This document shows positions 1-5,175 of a stretch of 8,325 bases of DNA, in pieces. The notes under the pieces were generated by a model. The model made no database searches. It saw only the letters and a list, made by a program, of their open reading frames with translations, and was not told the DNA's origin. The translations under genes and the position numbers were made by a program. Each line of letters begins with the position of its first letter. Position 1 is the first letter of the stretch. Source of the DNA: Gammaproteobacteria bacterium (GTDB lineage: Bacteria > Pseudomonadota > Gammaproteobacteria > GCA-001735895); assembly GCA_024763185.1 (NCBI GenBank), contig JANTFY010000095.1, positions 1 through 8,325 of the forward strand. The letters are read 5' to 3'.

Positions 1-429
1 TTTTTACGCTCGGACCGCTCGCTGATACAGACCATTGGGCGCGCGGCCAGGAATGTTCATGGCAAGGCTATCCTGTATGCCGATAGCATTACCGGCTCCA
101 TGCAACGGGCGATGGATGAAACCGAGCGCAGACGGCATAAACAACTTGAATACAATAAAGTCCACCACATTACCCCGCAGGGCATCAGCAAGCAAATCAC
201 CGATGTCATGGATATGGGCGGAGCAAGGACTTCTGGACGGGCGCGACTTAAGGTCGCCGAGCAAGCTGCCGATTATCGCCATTTGTCCGAGAGTGAAATA
301 AACAAGAAACTCGCGCACATGGAGGACCAGATGTATGAGCATGCCAGAAACCTGGAATTTGAACAGGCCGCCAAACTTCGCGATGAAATCGAAGCGATTA
401 AAAATAACCACTATATCGTCGATGTCTGA
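1..429 (+). CDS. uvrB: UvrABC excinuclease subunit B, C-terminal part (5' truncated by window edge)
   Basis: This is the last 142 residues of UvrB, the DNA-damage-verifying helicase-like subunit of nucleotide excision repair, which works in the cytoplasm with UvrA and UvrC. The reading frame is open from base 1 and ends at TGA 427-429. Fragment residues 7-18 (SLIQTIGRAARN) are helicase motif VI. The TERRR stretch at 41-45 and HGITPQG-like HHITPQG at 55-61 are typical of UvrB. Residues about 98-133, with NLEFEQAAKLRDEI, form the C-terminal UVR domain, a helical hairpin that contacts UvrC. The upstream part, with the ATPase motifs and damage-binding hairpin, is outside the window. The end of the protein is of normal form compared with E. 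coli UvrB, so I see no sign of decay. No convincing intrinsic terminator follows the stop codon. Confidence 0.96.
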   Translation, partial: FLRSDRSLIQTIGRAARNVHGKAILYADSITGSMQRAMDETERRRHKQLEYNKVHHITPQGISKQITDVMDMGGARTSGRARLKVAEQAADYRHLSESEINKKLAHMEDQMYEHARNLEFEQAAKLRDEIEAIKNNHYIVDV

Positions 430-471
430 TGTCCTTTCAGGTTTGCCAGCTTTAACAGCCACTTAATATTA

Positions 472-496
472 CCGTATTAAAATCAACCTGATACGG
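472..496. promoter_or_regulatory. Inverted ccgtat/atacgg dyad downstream of uvrB
   Basis: ccgtat (472-477) and atacgg (491-496) are perfect inverted 6-mers separated by 13 bases. With one bulge the pairing extends outward as tta...ctaa (469-500). No T tract follows, so it is a poor terminator. The same core recurs as atacgg at 637-642, which makes a paired protein-binding site at least as likely as an RNA hairpin. The role is inferred; only the symmetry is seen. Confidence 0.3.
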
Positions 497-519
497 CTAA
501 CAACCAGGATAAATTCGTG

Positions 520-548
520 CTTATACAGATTTCTTAGATACTTATAAT
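520..548 (+). promoter_or_regulatory. Possible sigma70-type promoter upstream of sqr
   Basis: A perfect -10 hexamer tataat lies at 543-548. At a 17-base spacing the -35 position (520-525, cttata) matches the consensus at only 3 of 6 bases. The surrounding 500-600 segment is very AT-rich, so a chance TATAAT is quite possible. If used, it would give sqr a leader of roughly 140 bases. Confidence 0.3.
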
Positions 549-634
549 TAATAGATATCTTTAAACAAATGAATTAAGATGCCCGGCGTTTATTTACGTT
601 AACCCAGTTGGCAGAAAACGCACAACTGTATTAA

Positions 635-667
635 TAATACGGTTAAGCCGGATAGTAATACTATAAA
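635..667 (+). promoter_or_regulatory. Possible regulated proximal promoter of sqr with ATACGG motif at the -35 position
   Basis: A -10-like tataaa lies at 662-667, which would place transcription start about 10 bases before the ribosome binding site. No good -35 exists at the right distance. Instead the motif taatacggttaa (635-646), a near copy of tgatacggctaa at 489-500, occupies that position. A perfect dyad, atagta-a-tactat (652-664), overlaps the -10. This layout would suit an activator-dependent or repressed promoter, but that is inference from position only. Confidence 0.3.
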
Positions 668-682
668 AACTAATCACCGATA

Positions 683-688
683 GAGGAG
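683..688 (+). promoter_or_regulatory. Ribosome binding site of sqr
   Basis: gaggag sits 6 bases before the ATG at 695, a strong Shine-Dalgarno at good spacing. It fixes the start of sqr at this ATG, which also matches the MAHVVxLGAGTGG start of the A. ferrooxidans homologue. Confidence 0.8.
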
Positions 689-694
689 ATACTT

Positions 695-1966
695 ATGGCT
701 CATGTGGTCGTTTTAGGTGCCGGTACAGGCGGCATGCCCTGCGCCTATGAATTGAAAGATGAGTTGGGTAAGCAGCACCAGGTTACGGTGATCAACAGCA
801 ATGAGTATTTTCAGTTTACCCCTTCTAATCCCTGGGTCGCTGTGGGCTGGCGCGATCGCAAGGCAATCACATTTCCTATCAAGCCTTACCTGGATCGAAA
901 AGGTATCGGATTTATCTGTGACACGGTCACCCGCATCGATGCCAAATCCAACAAACTGGAAATAAGTAACGGTGATGAGATTGATTACGATTACCTGGTC
1001 ATTGTCACCGGCCCCCGGCTGGCTTTCGAAGAGGTGGAAGGTTCAGGGCCTGAATATCATAGCAACTCCATCTGCACGATTGATCATGCCGAAAAATCCT
1101 ATGAGCAATATAAAAAACTCCTTGCTGAACCGGGCCCCATCGTTATTGGGGCGATGCCTTTTGCCAGTTGTTTTGGGCCGGCCTATGAATTTGCCTTTAT
1201 TGTGGATGCGGACCTTAGAAAGCGCAGGATACGAGACAAGTACCCCATGACCTTTGTCACCTCGGAGCCCTATATCGGTCATCTGGGGCTGGGGGGCGTG
1301 GGTGACTCCAAGGGTATGATGGAATCAGAACTGCGCAATCATCACATAAACTGGATTACAAACGCCAAAACCACCAAAGTAGAGGATGGAAAAATGTTTG
1401 TTGACGAGCTGGATGCCTCCGGCGAAGTGATCAAACACCATGAGATCGAAGCGAAGTTCAACATGATGTTGCCGGCATTCAAAGGGGTGGATGCCGTTGC
1501 CAATGTTGAAGGCTTGTGCAACCCGAGGGGATTTGTGCTGGTGGATGAGCTTCATCGCAACCCGACCTATAACAATATCTACTCGGCCGGCGTGAGTATT
1601 GCCATCCCGCCGGTGGAAGAGACCCCGGTACCTACCGGCACCCCCAAAACCGGTTACATGATTGAATCCATGGTGACATCCATCGTACGCAATATTTCGG
1701 ATGAGTTGAATGATATTGAGCCGACCACGGGGGCTACCTGGAATGCGATCTGTCTGGCCGATATGGGTGATACCGGGGCGGCATTTGTGGCCATACCGCA
1801 AATACCGCCACGCAACGTGGCCTGGTTCAAAAAAGGTAAATGGGTGCACATGGCCAAGATCGCGTTCGAGAAATATTTCCTGCGCAAGATGAAGAAAGGC
1901 ACGTCCGAACCCCTGTATGAAAAATACATCCTCAAGATGATGGGTATCCAGAAACTGGATGACTGA
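695..1966 (+). CDS. sqr: Sulfide:quinone oxidoreductase (A. ferrooxidans-like SQR)
   Basis: This 423-residue flavoprotein oxidises sulfide to sulfane sulfur/polysulfide and passes electrons to the membrane quinone pool. The N-terminal FAD-binding motif GAGTGG is at residues 8-13 and the second dinucleotide-fold strand DYLVIVTG is at 99-106. The three cysteines known to be essential in SQR are present: Cys127 (SICTIDHAE), Cys159 (ASCFGPAYE) and Cys353 (AICLADMGD), matching Cys128, Cys160 and Cys356 of A. ferrooxidans SQR. His131 and His196 align with its His132 and His198. PKTGYMIESM (317-326) is the conserved quinone/flavin-site segment. The basic, amphipathic C-terminus (about 377-420) would anchor the protein to the membrane surface. 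There is no signal peptide. The cysteine triad argues against NDH-2, and against the flavocytochrome c subunit, which also lacks this C-terminal tail. It appears monocistronic: 265 bases separate it from uvrB and a terminator follows. Confidence 0.95.
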   Translation: MAHVVVLGAGTGGMPCAYELKDELGKQHQVTVINSNEYFQFTPSNPWVAVGWRDRKAITFPIKPYLDRKGIGFICDTVTRIDAKSNKLEISNGDEIDYDYLVIVTGPRLAFEEVEGSGPEYHSNSICTIDHAEKSYEQYKKLLAEPGPIVIGAMPFASCFGPAYEFAFIVDADLRKRRIRDKYPMTFVTSEPYIGHLGLGGVGDSKGMMESELRNHHINWITNAKTTKVEDGKMFVDELDASGEVIKHHEIEAKFNMMLPAFKGVDAVANVEGLCNPRGFVLVDELHRNPTYNNIYSAGVSIAIPPVEETPVPTGTPKTGYMIESMVTSIVRNISDELNDIEPTTGATWNAICLADMGDTGAAFVAIPQIPPRNVAWFKKGKWVHMAKIAFEKYFLRKMKKGTSEPLYEKYILKMMGIQKLDD

Positions 1967-1998
1967 GTGAATCCTTACTCTTCAGCTTAACCCGAGAG

Positions 1999-2024
1999 CG
2001 GTTCCAAATGGAGCCGTTTTTTTT
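1999..2024 (+). terminator. Intrinsic terminator of sqr
   Basis: A 7-bp stem, cggttcc (1999-2005) with ggagccg (2010-2016), has one G-U pair and a 4-base loop, and is followed at once by eight T (2017-2024). It lies 32 bases after the sqr stop codon and separates sqr transcription from the tRNA promoter. Confidence 0.9.
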
Positions 2025-2047
2025 ACGCTTAATATCGGTTTAAGCAA

Positions 2048-2075
2048 TTGATTATTTGATTTTGTAATGTAGAAT
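2048..2075 (+). promoter_or_regulatory. Sigma70-type promoter of the tRNA-Val gene
   Basis: The -35 ttgatt (2048-2053, 4 of 6) and -10 tagaat (2070-2075, 5 of 6) are 16 bases apart. The -10 is followed by a C-rich discriminator, acccgacc (2076-2083), of the kind seen in stringently controlled stable-RNA promoters. Predicted initiation is near 2082, about 10 bases before the mature tRNA. With no terminator between the tRNA and thrS that I can support, this promoter may also serve thrS. Confidence 0.6.
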
Positions 2076-2091
2076 ACCCGACCTGATTTGC

Positions 2092-2168
2092 AGGCGCGTA
2101 GCTCAGTTGGTTAGAGCACCACCTTGACATGGTGGGGGTCGGTGGTTCGAATCCACTCGCGCCTACCA
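2092..2168 (+). tRNA. tRNA-Val (anticodon GAC)
   Basis: A complete 77-base cloverleaf. The acceptor stem aggcgcg/cgcgcct is perfect. The D stem is gctc/gagc. The anticodon stem ccacc/ggtgg closes the 7-base loop ttgacat, whose anticodon gac reads GUC/GUU valine codons. The variable loop is gggtc, and the T arm is ggtgg-ttcgaat-ccact with one G-U pair. CCA is encoded in the DNA (2166-2168). The central part from the D arm through the variable loop closely matches E. coli tRNA-Val(GAC). The 3' tail (2150-2172) is duplicated downstream. Confidence 0.97.
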
Positions 2169-2172
2169 ATTT
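2150..2172 (+). repeat. 23-bp direct repeat, copy 1 (3' end of tRNA-Val)
   Basis: This is the first copy of an exact 23-base direct repeat. It covers the 3' half of the T arm, the acceptor strand, CCA and four following bases (from aatccact to ccaattt). The second copy begins 129 bases downstream at 2279. Duplication of a tRNA 3' end is the classic footprint of site-specific integration, but no integrase is present here. Confidence 0.9.
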
Positions 2173-2301
2173 ATTGGTTGTGGGAGTGGGTGAGATCCAC
2201 CGGTTCGACAAATTTGTCGGGAACAAATTTGATCGCACATAGTGCGCCCCGAAGGGGTGAGGGCTTGGAGCCCGAAATAATCCACTCGCGCCTACCAATT
2301 T
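2173..2301 (+). repeat. Hairpin-rich structured element following tRNA-Val
   Basis: This stretch of about 130 bases is packed with inverted repeats. There is a perfect 14-base palindrome cgacaaatttgtcg (2206-2219), cgcac-ata-gtgcg (2234-2246), cccc-gaa-gggg (2247-2257) and gggct-tgg-agccc (2261-2273). Its left end, attggt (2173-2178) and gagtgggt (2184-2191), is complementary to its right end, accaat (2294-2299) and atccactc (2280-2287), so the whole unit could close into a branched structure. It shows no coding potential; reading frames here are tRNA and hairpin shadows. It could be a repetitive mobile unit, a processed leader RNA or an integration scar. Confidence 0.6.
2279..2301 (+). repeat. 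23-bp direct repeat, copy 2 (orphan tRNA-Val tail)
   Basis: An exact second copy of the tRNA 3' tail, without any D arm or anticodon arm before it, so it cannot be a tRNA. It is followed by more T residues (2299-2306 are all T). The identity with copy 1 is exact over 23 bases, which suggests either recent duplication or selection on pairing with 2173-2191. Confidence 0.9.
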
Positions 2302-2305
2302 TTTT

Positions 2306-2326
2306 TCGAGAAATTTTTTATCTCGA
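2306..2326 (+). other. Leader hairpin upstream of thrS
   Basis: tcgaga (2306-2311) and tctcga (2321-2326) form a perfect 6-bp stem around a 9-base A/T loop. It sits 62-82 bases before the thrS start. In position it could be the counterpart of the upstream stem (domain 4) of the E. coli thrS operator, but its loop does not resemble an anticodon, so this is tentative. Confidence 0.35.
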
Positions 2327-2349
2327 TATATACGCCCGATGATGAACAC

Positions 2350-2370
2350 GTGGCCTTTGGTAATGGTCAC
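2350..2370 (+). promoter_or_regulatory. Putative thrS translational operator mimicking the tRNA-Thr anticodon arm
   Basis: gtggcc (2350-2355) pairs with ggtcac (2365-2370) over 6 bp, including one G-U. The loop holds ttggtaa (2357-2363), identical to the anticodon loop of tRNA-Thr(GGU). Flanking bases cc...gg also match the tRNA stem; only the closing pair is replaced by a T-T mismatch. The hairpin ends 17 bases before the thrS start, just upstream of the Shine-Dalgarno agg (2378-2380). In E. coli, ThrRS represses its own translation by binding an anticodon-like hairpin (domain 2) at this place. Position and loop are seen; function is inferred from that known system. Confidence 0.65.
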
Positions 2371-2387
2371 CACTGACAGGAATCAAT

Positions 2388-4301
2388 ATGCCTCAAATTA
2401 CCCTGCCTGACGGTTCTGTACGCTCTTTCGATCAATCCGTTTCCGTGATGGACATCGCCGCGGACATCGGTCCCGGACTTGCCAAGGCCACCCTTGCCGG
2501 CAAAGTGAATGGTGAACTGGTCGATGCATCCTATGTAATTGATAATGATGCCGATCTCGCAATCATTACCGCGCGTGATGAAGAAGCGCTGGAATTAATG
2601 CGCCATGATGCCGCTCATGTCATGGCCCAGGCCGTGCAGGAACTCTATCCCGGCACCCAGGTAACAATTGGCCCGGCCATTGAAGACGGTTTTTACTATG
2701 ATTTTGCCAGGGCTGAGCCTTTTACGCCTGATGATCTGGTTAAAATCGAACAACGCATGCACGAAATCGTGAAACGCGACATACCGATCAAGCGTGAAGT
2801 GATGGAACGGGACGATGCCAAACAGGCCTTTGCCAGCTTGGGCGAAGCCTACAAGGTGGAAATCATCGAGGATATTATTCCCGAGGGTGAAGAGGTTTCG
2901 ATATACCGCCAGGGTGACTGGTTCGATGTCTGCCGCGGTCCGCATATGCCTTCAACCGGGAAACTGGGCAAGGGCTTCAAATTAATGAAAGTGGCCGGTG
3001 CCTACTGGCGCGGCGATTCCAACAATGAAATGCTGCAGCGTATTTACGGTACGGCCTGGCCTGATAAAAAACAATTGAATGCCTACCTGCATCGATTGGA
3101 AGAGGCGGAAAAAAGAGACCACCGTCGTATCGGTAAAAAGCTGGATCTTTTTCATATACAGGAAGAAGCGCCCGGTGAAATTTTCTGGCATGACAAGGGC
3201 TGGACGATCTACCAGCAAATTCAGCAATATATGCGTGCCAAACAGCGTGATTATGGCTACCAGGAAATCAATACACCCCAGGTAGTGGACTTCTCGTTAT
3301 GGGAAAAGTCCGGTCATGCAGCCAAGTTCAGTGATGACATGTTCACGCTGGAAGCGGAAGGGCACCAGTTTGCCATCAAACCGATGAACTGTCCCTGCCA
3401 TGTGCAGGTGTTTAACCAGGGCCTGAAGAGTTATCGCGATCTGCCGTTAAGACTGGCCGAATTCGGTTCCTGTCACCGTAATGAAATGTCGGGCGCGTTA
3501 CACGGCCTGATGCGGGTGCGGGCTTTTGTGCAGGATGATGCGCATATCTTCTGTACCGAAGAGCAGATTCAAACCGAGGTGTCCGATTTTATCGATTTCC
3601 TGCATGAGGTTTATCAGGATTTTGGTTTTACCGATATTATCTATCGACTCTCAACCCGACCCGAGAACCGGGTAGGCAGTGATGAAGTGTGGGACAAGGC
3701 CGAAAAAGCCTTGTCAGATGCGATGGATGCCAAAAATCTGGACTGGAAATTATTTCCGGGCGAGGGTGCTTTTTATGGCCCGAAGATTGAATTCAGTCTG
3801 AAAGACTGTATCGGTCGCGAGTGGCAATGTGGCACCATTCAGGTGGATTTTTCCATGCCCGGTCGACTGGATGCACAATACGTGGCTGAGGACGGTTCGC
3901 GTCAGGTACCGGTGATGTTACATCGTGCCATACTGGGTTCCTTTGAACGATTTATCGGTATTTTAATCGAGCAGCATGAAGGCAAGATGCCACTGTGGCT
4001 GGCGCCGGTACAGGCCGTTTTGATCAATATTACCGATAAACAGGCTCCATTTGTGCAAGAAGTTGAAAAAACTCTTAAAAATCAGGGTCTCAGGGTCATT
4101 TCTGACTTGAGAAACGAGAAGATCGGCTTTAAAATCCGCGAGCACACTATCCAACGCATTCCTTATCTGCTGGTCATCGGTGACCGGGAAATGGAAAAAG
4201 GTGAAGTGGCAGTACGCACCCAGGGCGGAGAAGACCTAGGCAGCATGACTGCTGACGATTTTATCGCTCGGGTTAAAGAACAGATTTCCAGCTATAGTTA
4301 G
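2388..4301 (+). CDS. thrS: Threonyl-tRNA synthetase
   Basis: This class II synthetase charges tRNA-Thr with threonine in the cytoplasm; E. coli ThrRS is 642 residues and this one is 637. Domains in order: TGS (about 1-61), editing domain (62-225), catalytic core (about 243-535) and anticodon-binding domain (536-637). Editing residues His73 and His77 (HDAAH) and Cys182 and His186 (CRGPH), which clear mischarged Ser-tRNA-Thr, are present at the same numbers as in E. coli. Zinc ligands Cys335 (MNCPCH), His386 (DDAHIF) and His512 (MLHRA) and the motif 2 arginine (CHRNE, Arg364) are intact. The ATG at 2388 gives the expected MPxITLPDGS start, with a modest Shine-Dalgarno agg 7 bases upstream. It is first in the translation cluster, 39 bases before infC. 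A leader hairpin suggests ThrRS autoregulation. Confidence 0.98.
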   Translation: MPQITLPDGSVRSFDQSVSVMDIAADIGPGLAKATLAGKVNGELVDASYVIDNDADLAIITARDEEALELMRHDAAHVMAQAVQELYPGTQVTIGPAIEDGFYYDFARAEPFTPDDLVKIEQRMHEIVKRDIPIKREVMERDDAKQAFASLGEAYKVEIIEDIIPEGEEVSIYRQGDWFDVCRGPHMPSTGKLGKGFKLMKVAGAYWRGDSNNEMLQRIYGTAWPDKKQLNAYLHRLEEAEKRDHRRIGKKLDLFHIQEEAPGEIFWHDKGWTIYQQIQQYMRAKQRDYGYQEINTPQVVDFSLWEKSGHAAKFSDDMFTLEAEGHQFAIKPMNCPCHVQVFNQGLKSYRDLPLRLAEFGSCHRNEMSGALHGLMRVRAFVQDDAHIFCTEEQIQTEVSDFIDFLHEVYQDFGFTDIIYRLSTRPENRVGSDEVWDKAEKALSDAMDAKNLDWKLFPGEGAFYGPKIEFSLKDCIGREWQCGTIQVDFSMPGRLDAQYVAEDGSRQVPVMLHRAILGSFERFIGILIEQHEGKMPLWLAPVQAVLINITDKQAPFVQEVEKTLKNQGLRVISDLRNEKIGFKIREHTIQRIPYLLVIGDREMEKGEVAVRTQGGEDLGSMTADDFIARVKEQISSYS

Positions 4302-4327
4302 CTGGGTTGATTTTTTTAAAAAGTTAC

Positions 4328-4332
4328 GGGGA
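4328..4332 (+). promoter_or_regulatory. Ribosome binding site that selects the infC start
   Basis: gggga lies 8 bases before the in-frame ATC at 4341, an ideal distance. The in-frame ATT at 4335 is only 2 bases away and so unlikely. This site is the main reason for placing the infC start at 4341. Confidence 0.65.
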
Positions 4333-4340
4333 ATATTCCA

Positions 4341-4859
4341 ATCGCTGATGATAAACAGGCTCGTTTAAACGACGAGATTACGGTACCTGAAGTAAGACTG
4401 ATCGATCAGGACGGTGAACAAAAAGGTATCGTGTCGATACAGGAAGCCATGGATGCCGCTGAGCAGGTGGATCTTGATCTGGTGGAAATTGTACCGAACG
4501 CCAAACCTCCTGTCTGTCGTTTGATGGATTATGGAAAGTACAAGTTTCAACAGAAAAAAAAGTTACACGAGCAGCGTAAGAAGCAGCGTCAGATCCAGAT
4601 CAAGGAGATCAAGTTCCGACCCGGTACCGAAGAAGGTGATTACCAGGTCAAGCTGAGAAAGTTGACCGAGTTTCTGGAAGCGGGGGATCGTGGCAAGGTC
4701 ACGGTACGTTTTCGAGGCCGTGAAATGGCCCACATGGAACTCGGACGTGAGTTGCTTAAACGTGTCGAAGAAGACTTGAAAGATATCGCGACCGTGGATC
4801 AATATCCACAGTCACAGGGACGCCAGATGACCATGTTGCTGGTGCCCAAAAAGAATTAA
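4341..4859 (+). CDS. infC: Translation initiation factor IF-3 (rare ATC start)
   Basis: IF-3 binds the 30S subunit, keeps it apart from 50S and proofreads the initiator tRNA and start codon. From ATC 4341 the product is 172 residues, close to the usual 175-180. The N-terminal domain holds the linker-side signature NAKPPVCRLMDYGKYKF (53-69). A lysine/glutamine-rich linker follows. The C-terminal domain has KEIKFRPGT (88-96), GDYQVKLRKL and RFRGREMAH (123-131). No ATG, GTG or TTG lies in frame before GTG 4431, and starting there would remove 30 conserved residues, including the NDEITVPEVRLI segment. infC genes of enteric bacteria start at ATT and others at ATC or ATA, so the unusual codon is expected. 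ATT 4335 is the alternative start. Confidence 0.95.
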   Translation: MADDKQARLNDEITVPEVRLIDQDGEQKGIVSIQEAMDAAEQVDLDLVEIVPNAKPPVCRLMDYGKYKFQQKKKLHEQRKKQRQIQIKEIKFRPGTEEGDYQVKLRKLTEFLEAGDRGKVTVRFRGREMAHMELGRELLKRVEEDLKDIATVDQYPQSQGRQMTMLLVPKKN

Positions 4860-4889
4860 ATAAAACGGGCTGAATGGCCGGTTTATTTA
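4857..4889 (+). other. Inverted repeat overlapping the infC stop codon
   Basis: taaataaa (4857-4864) pairs with tttattta (4882-4889), and the inner cgg/ccg bases continue the stem with mismatches or one bulge. It begins on the infC stop codon. The right arm contains gccgg (4877-4881), which can alternatively pair with ccggc (4911-4915) inside the next hairpin. It could protect the infC 3' end or act as the first half of a switch before rpmI. Confidence 0.5.
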
Positions 4890-4893
4890 ACTG

Positions 4894-4930
4894 ACCCTCA
4901 GACGCAGACTCCGGCGTCCTGGGTTTTTTT
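4894..4930 (+). terminator. Intrinsic terminator or attenuator between infC and rpmI
   Basis: gacgc (4901-4905) pairs with gcgtc (4914-4918). After a small internal loop, accc (4894-4897) pairs with gggt (4921-4924), and the stem runs directly into a T tract (4924-4930). The hairpin has terminator form. I see no convincing promoter between it and rpmI, so rpmI-rplT expression would depend on read-through. That suggests partial termination or control by L20, which regulates this operon in both E. coli (translation) and Bacillus (attenuation). Confidence 0.65.
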
Positions 4931-4966
4931 ATTTATGTTTTTTATTTAATCGAACGGGAGTTTGAA

Positions 4967-5164
4967 ATGCCTAAAATCAAATCGAGTCGGGGCGCGGCCA
5001 AGCGCTTCAAACGAAATGCGGCGGGAAACTTTAAACGTGGCCAGTCTCATTTACGTCATATTCTCACCAAAAAAAGCAGCAAGCGTAAGCGCCAGTTAGG
5101 CGAAATGCTTGAAGTTGATGCCAATGATGTACGCCAGGTACGTCGTCTTTTACCGTATTCATAG
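4967..5164 (+). CDS. rpmI: 50S ribosomal protein L35
   Basis: A 65-residue, strongly basic protein of the large ribosomal subunit. The MPKIKSSRGAAKRFK start, the LTKKSSKRKRQL centre (33-44) and the VRRLLPY end are diagnostic of bL35, whose usual length is about 65. The Shine-Dalgarno gggag (4956-4960) is 6 bases before ATG. rplT follows after 11 bases, so the two are surely co-transcribed and probably translationally coupled. The gene lies just after a terminator-like hairpin, where L20 autoregulation acts in other bacteria. Confidence 0.98.
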   Translation: MPKIKSSRGAAKRFKRNAAGNFKRGQSHLRHILTKKSSKRKRQLGEMLEVDANDVRQVRRLLPYS

Positions 5165-5175
5165 GAAGGTGAGAA

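Noticed and set aside
2169..2301. An integrated genomic island between tRNA att repeats
   Set aside because: The repeats are att-like, but the 106-base interior has no integrase or cargo; at most it is a scar or a miniature element, and it is reported as such.
2029..2373. A 114-residue minus-strand open frame across the tRNA-Val region
   Set aside because: It is the antisense of the tRNA and of the hairpin-rich repeat (it contains the familiar GASGFEPPTPT shadow of tRNA genes). It has no ribosome site of its own and crosses a clear tRNA and promoter.
2339..2410. A 23-codon upstream frame overlapping the thrS start, with three Thr codons (one ACG, then ACC ACT), as a possible leader peptide
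   Set aside because: It has no Shine-Dalgarno, there is no terminator/antiterminator pair after it, and it passes through the anticodon-mimic hairpin, which explains the region better.
3391..3405. NCPCH in ThrRS where E. coli has NCPGH, as a possible altered zinc site
   Set aside because: Other gammaproteobacteria such as Pseudomonas carry the same cysteine, and the zinc ligands Cys335, His386 and His512 are all intact.
4302..4340. The seven-T run after thrS as a terminator
   Set aside because: No stem precedes it; the gap is short and infC follows with its own ribosome site, as expected in a continuous operon.
4365..4550. Minus-strand frame opposite the start of infC
   Set aside because: Antisense to the conserved IF-3 N-terminal domain, with no recognisable motif or ribosome site.
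4945..4950. tttaat as a -10 box for rpmI
   Set aside because: There is no -35 at a usable distance, and transcription would begin inside the ribosome binding site.
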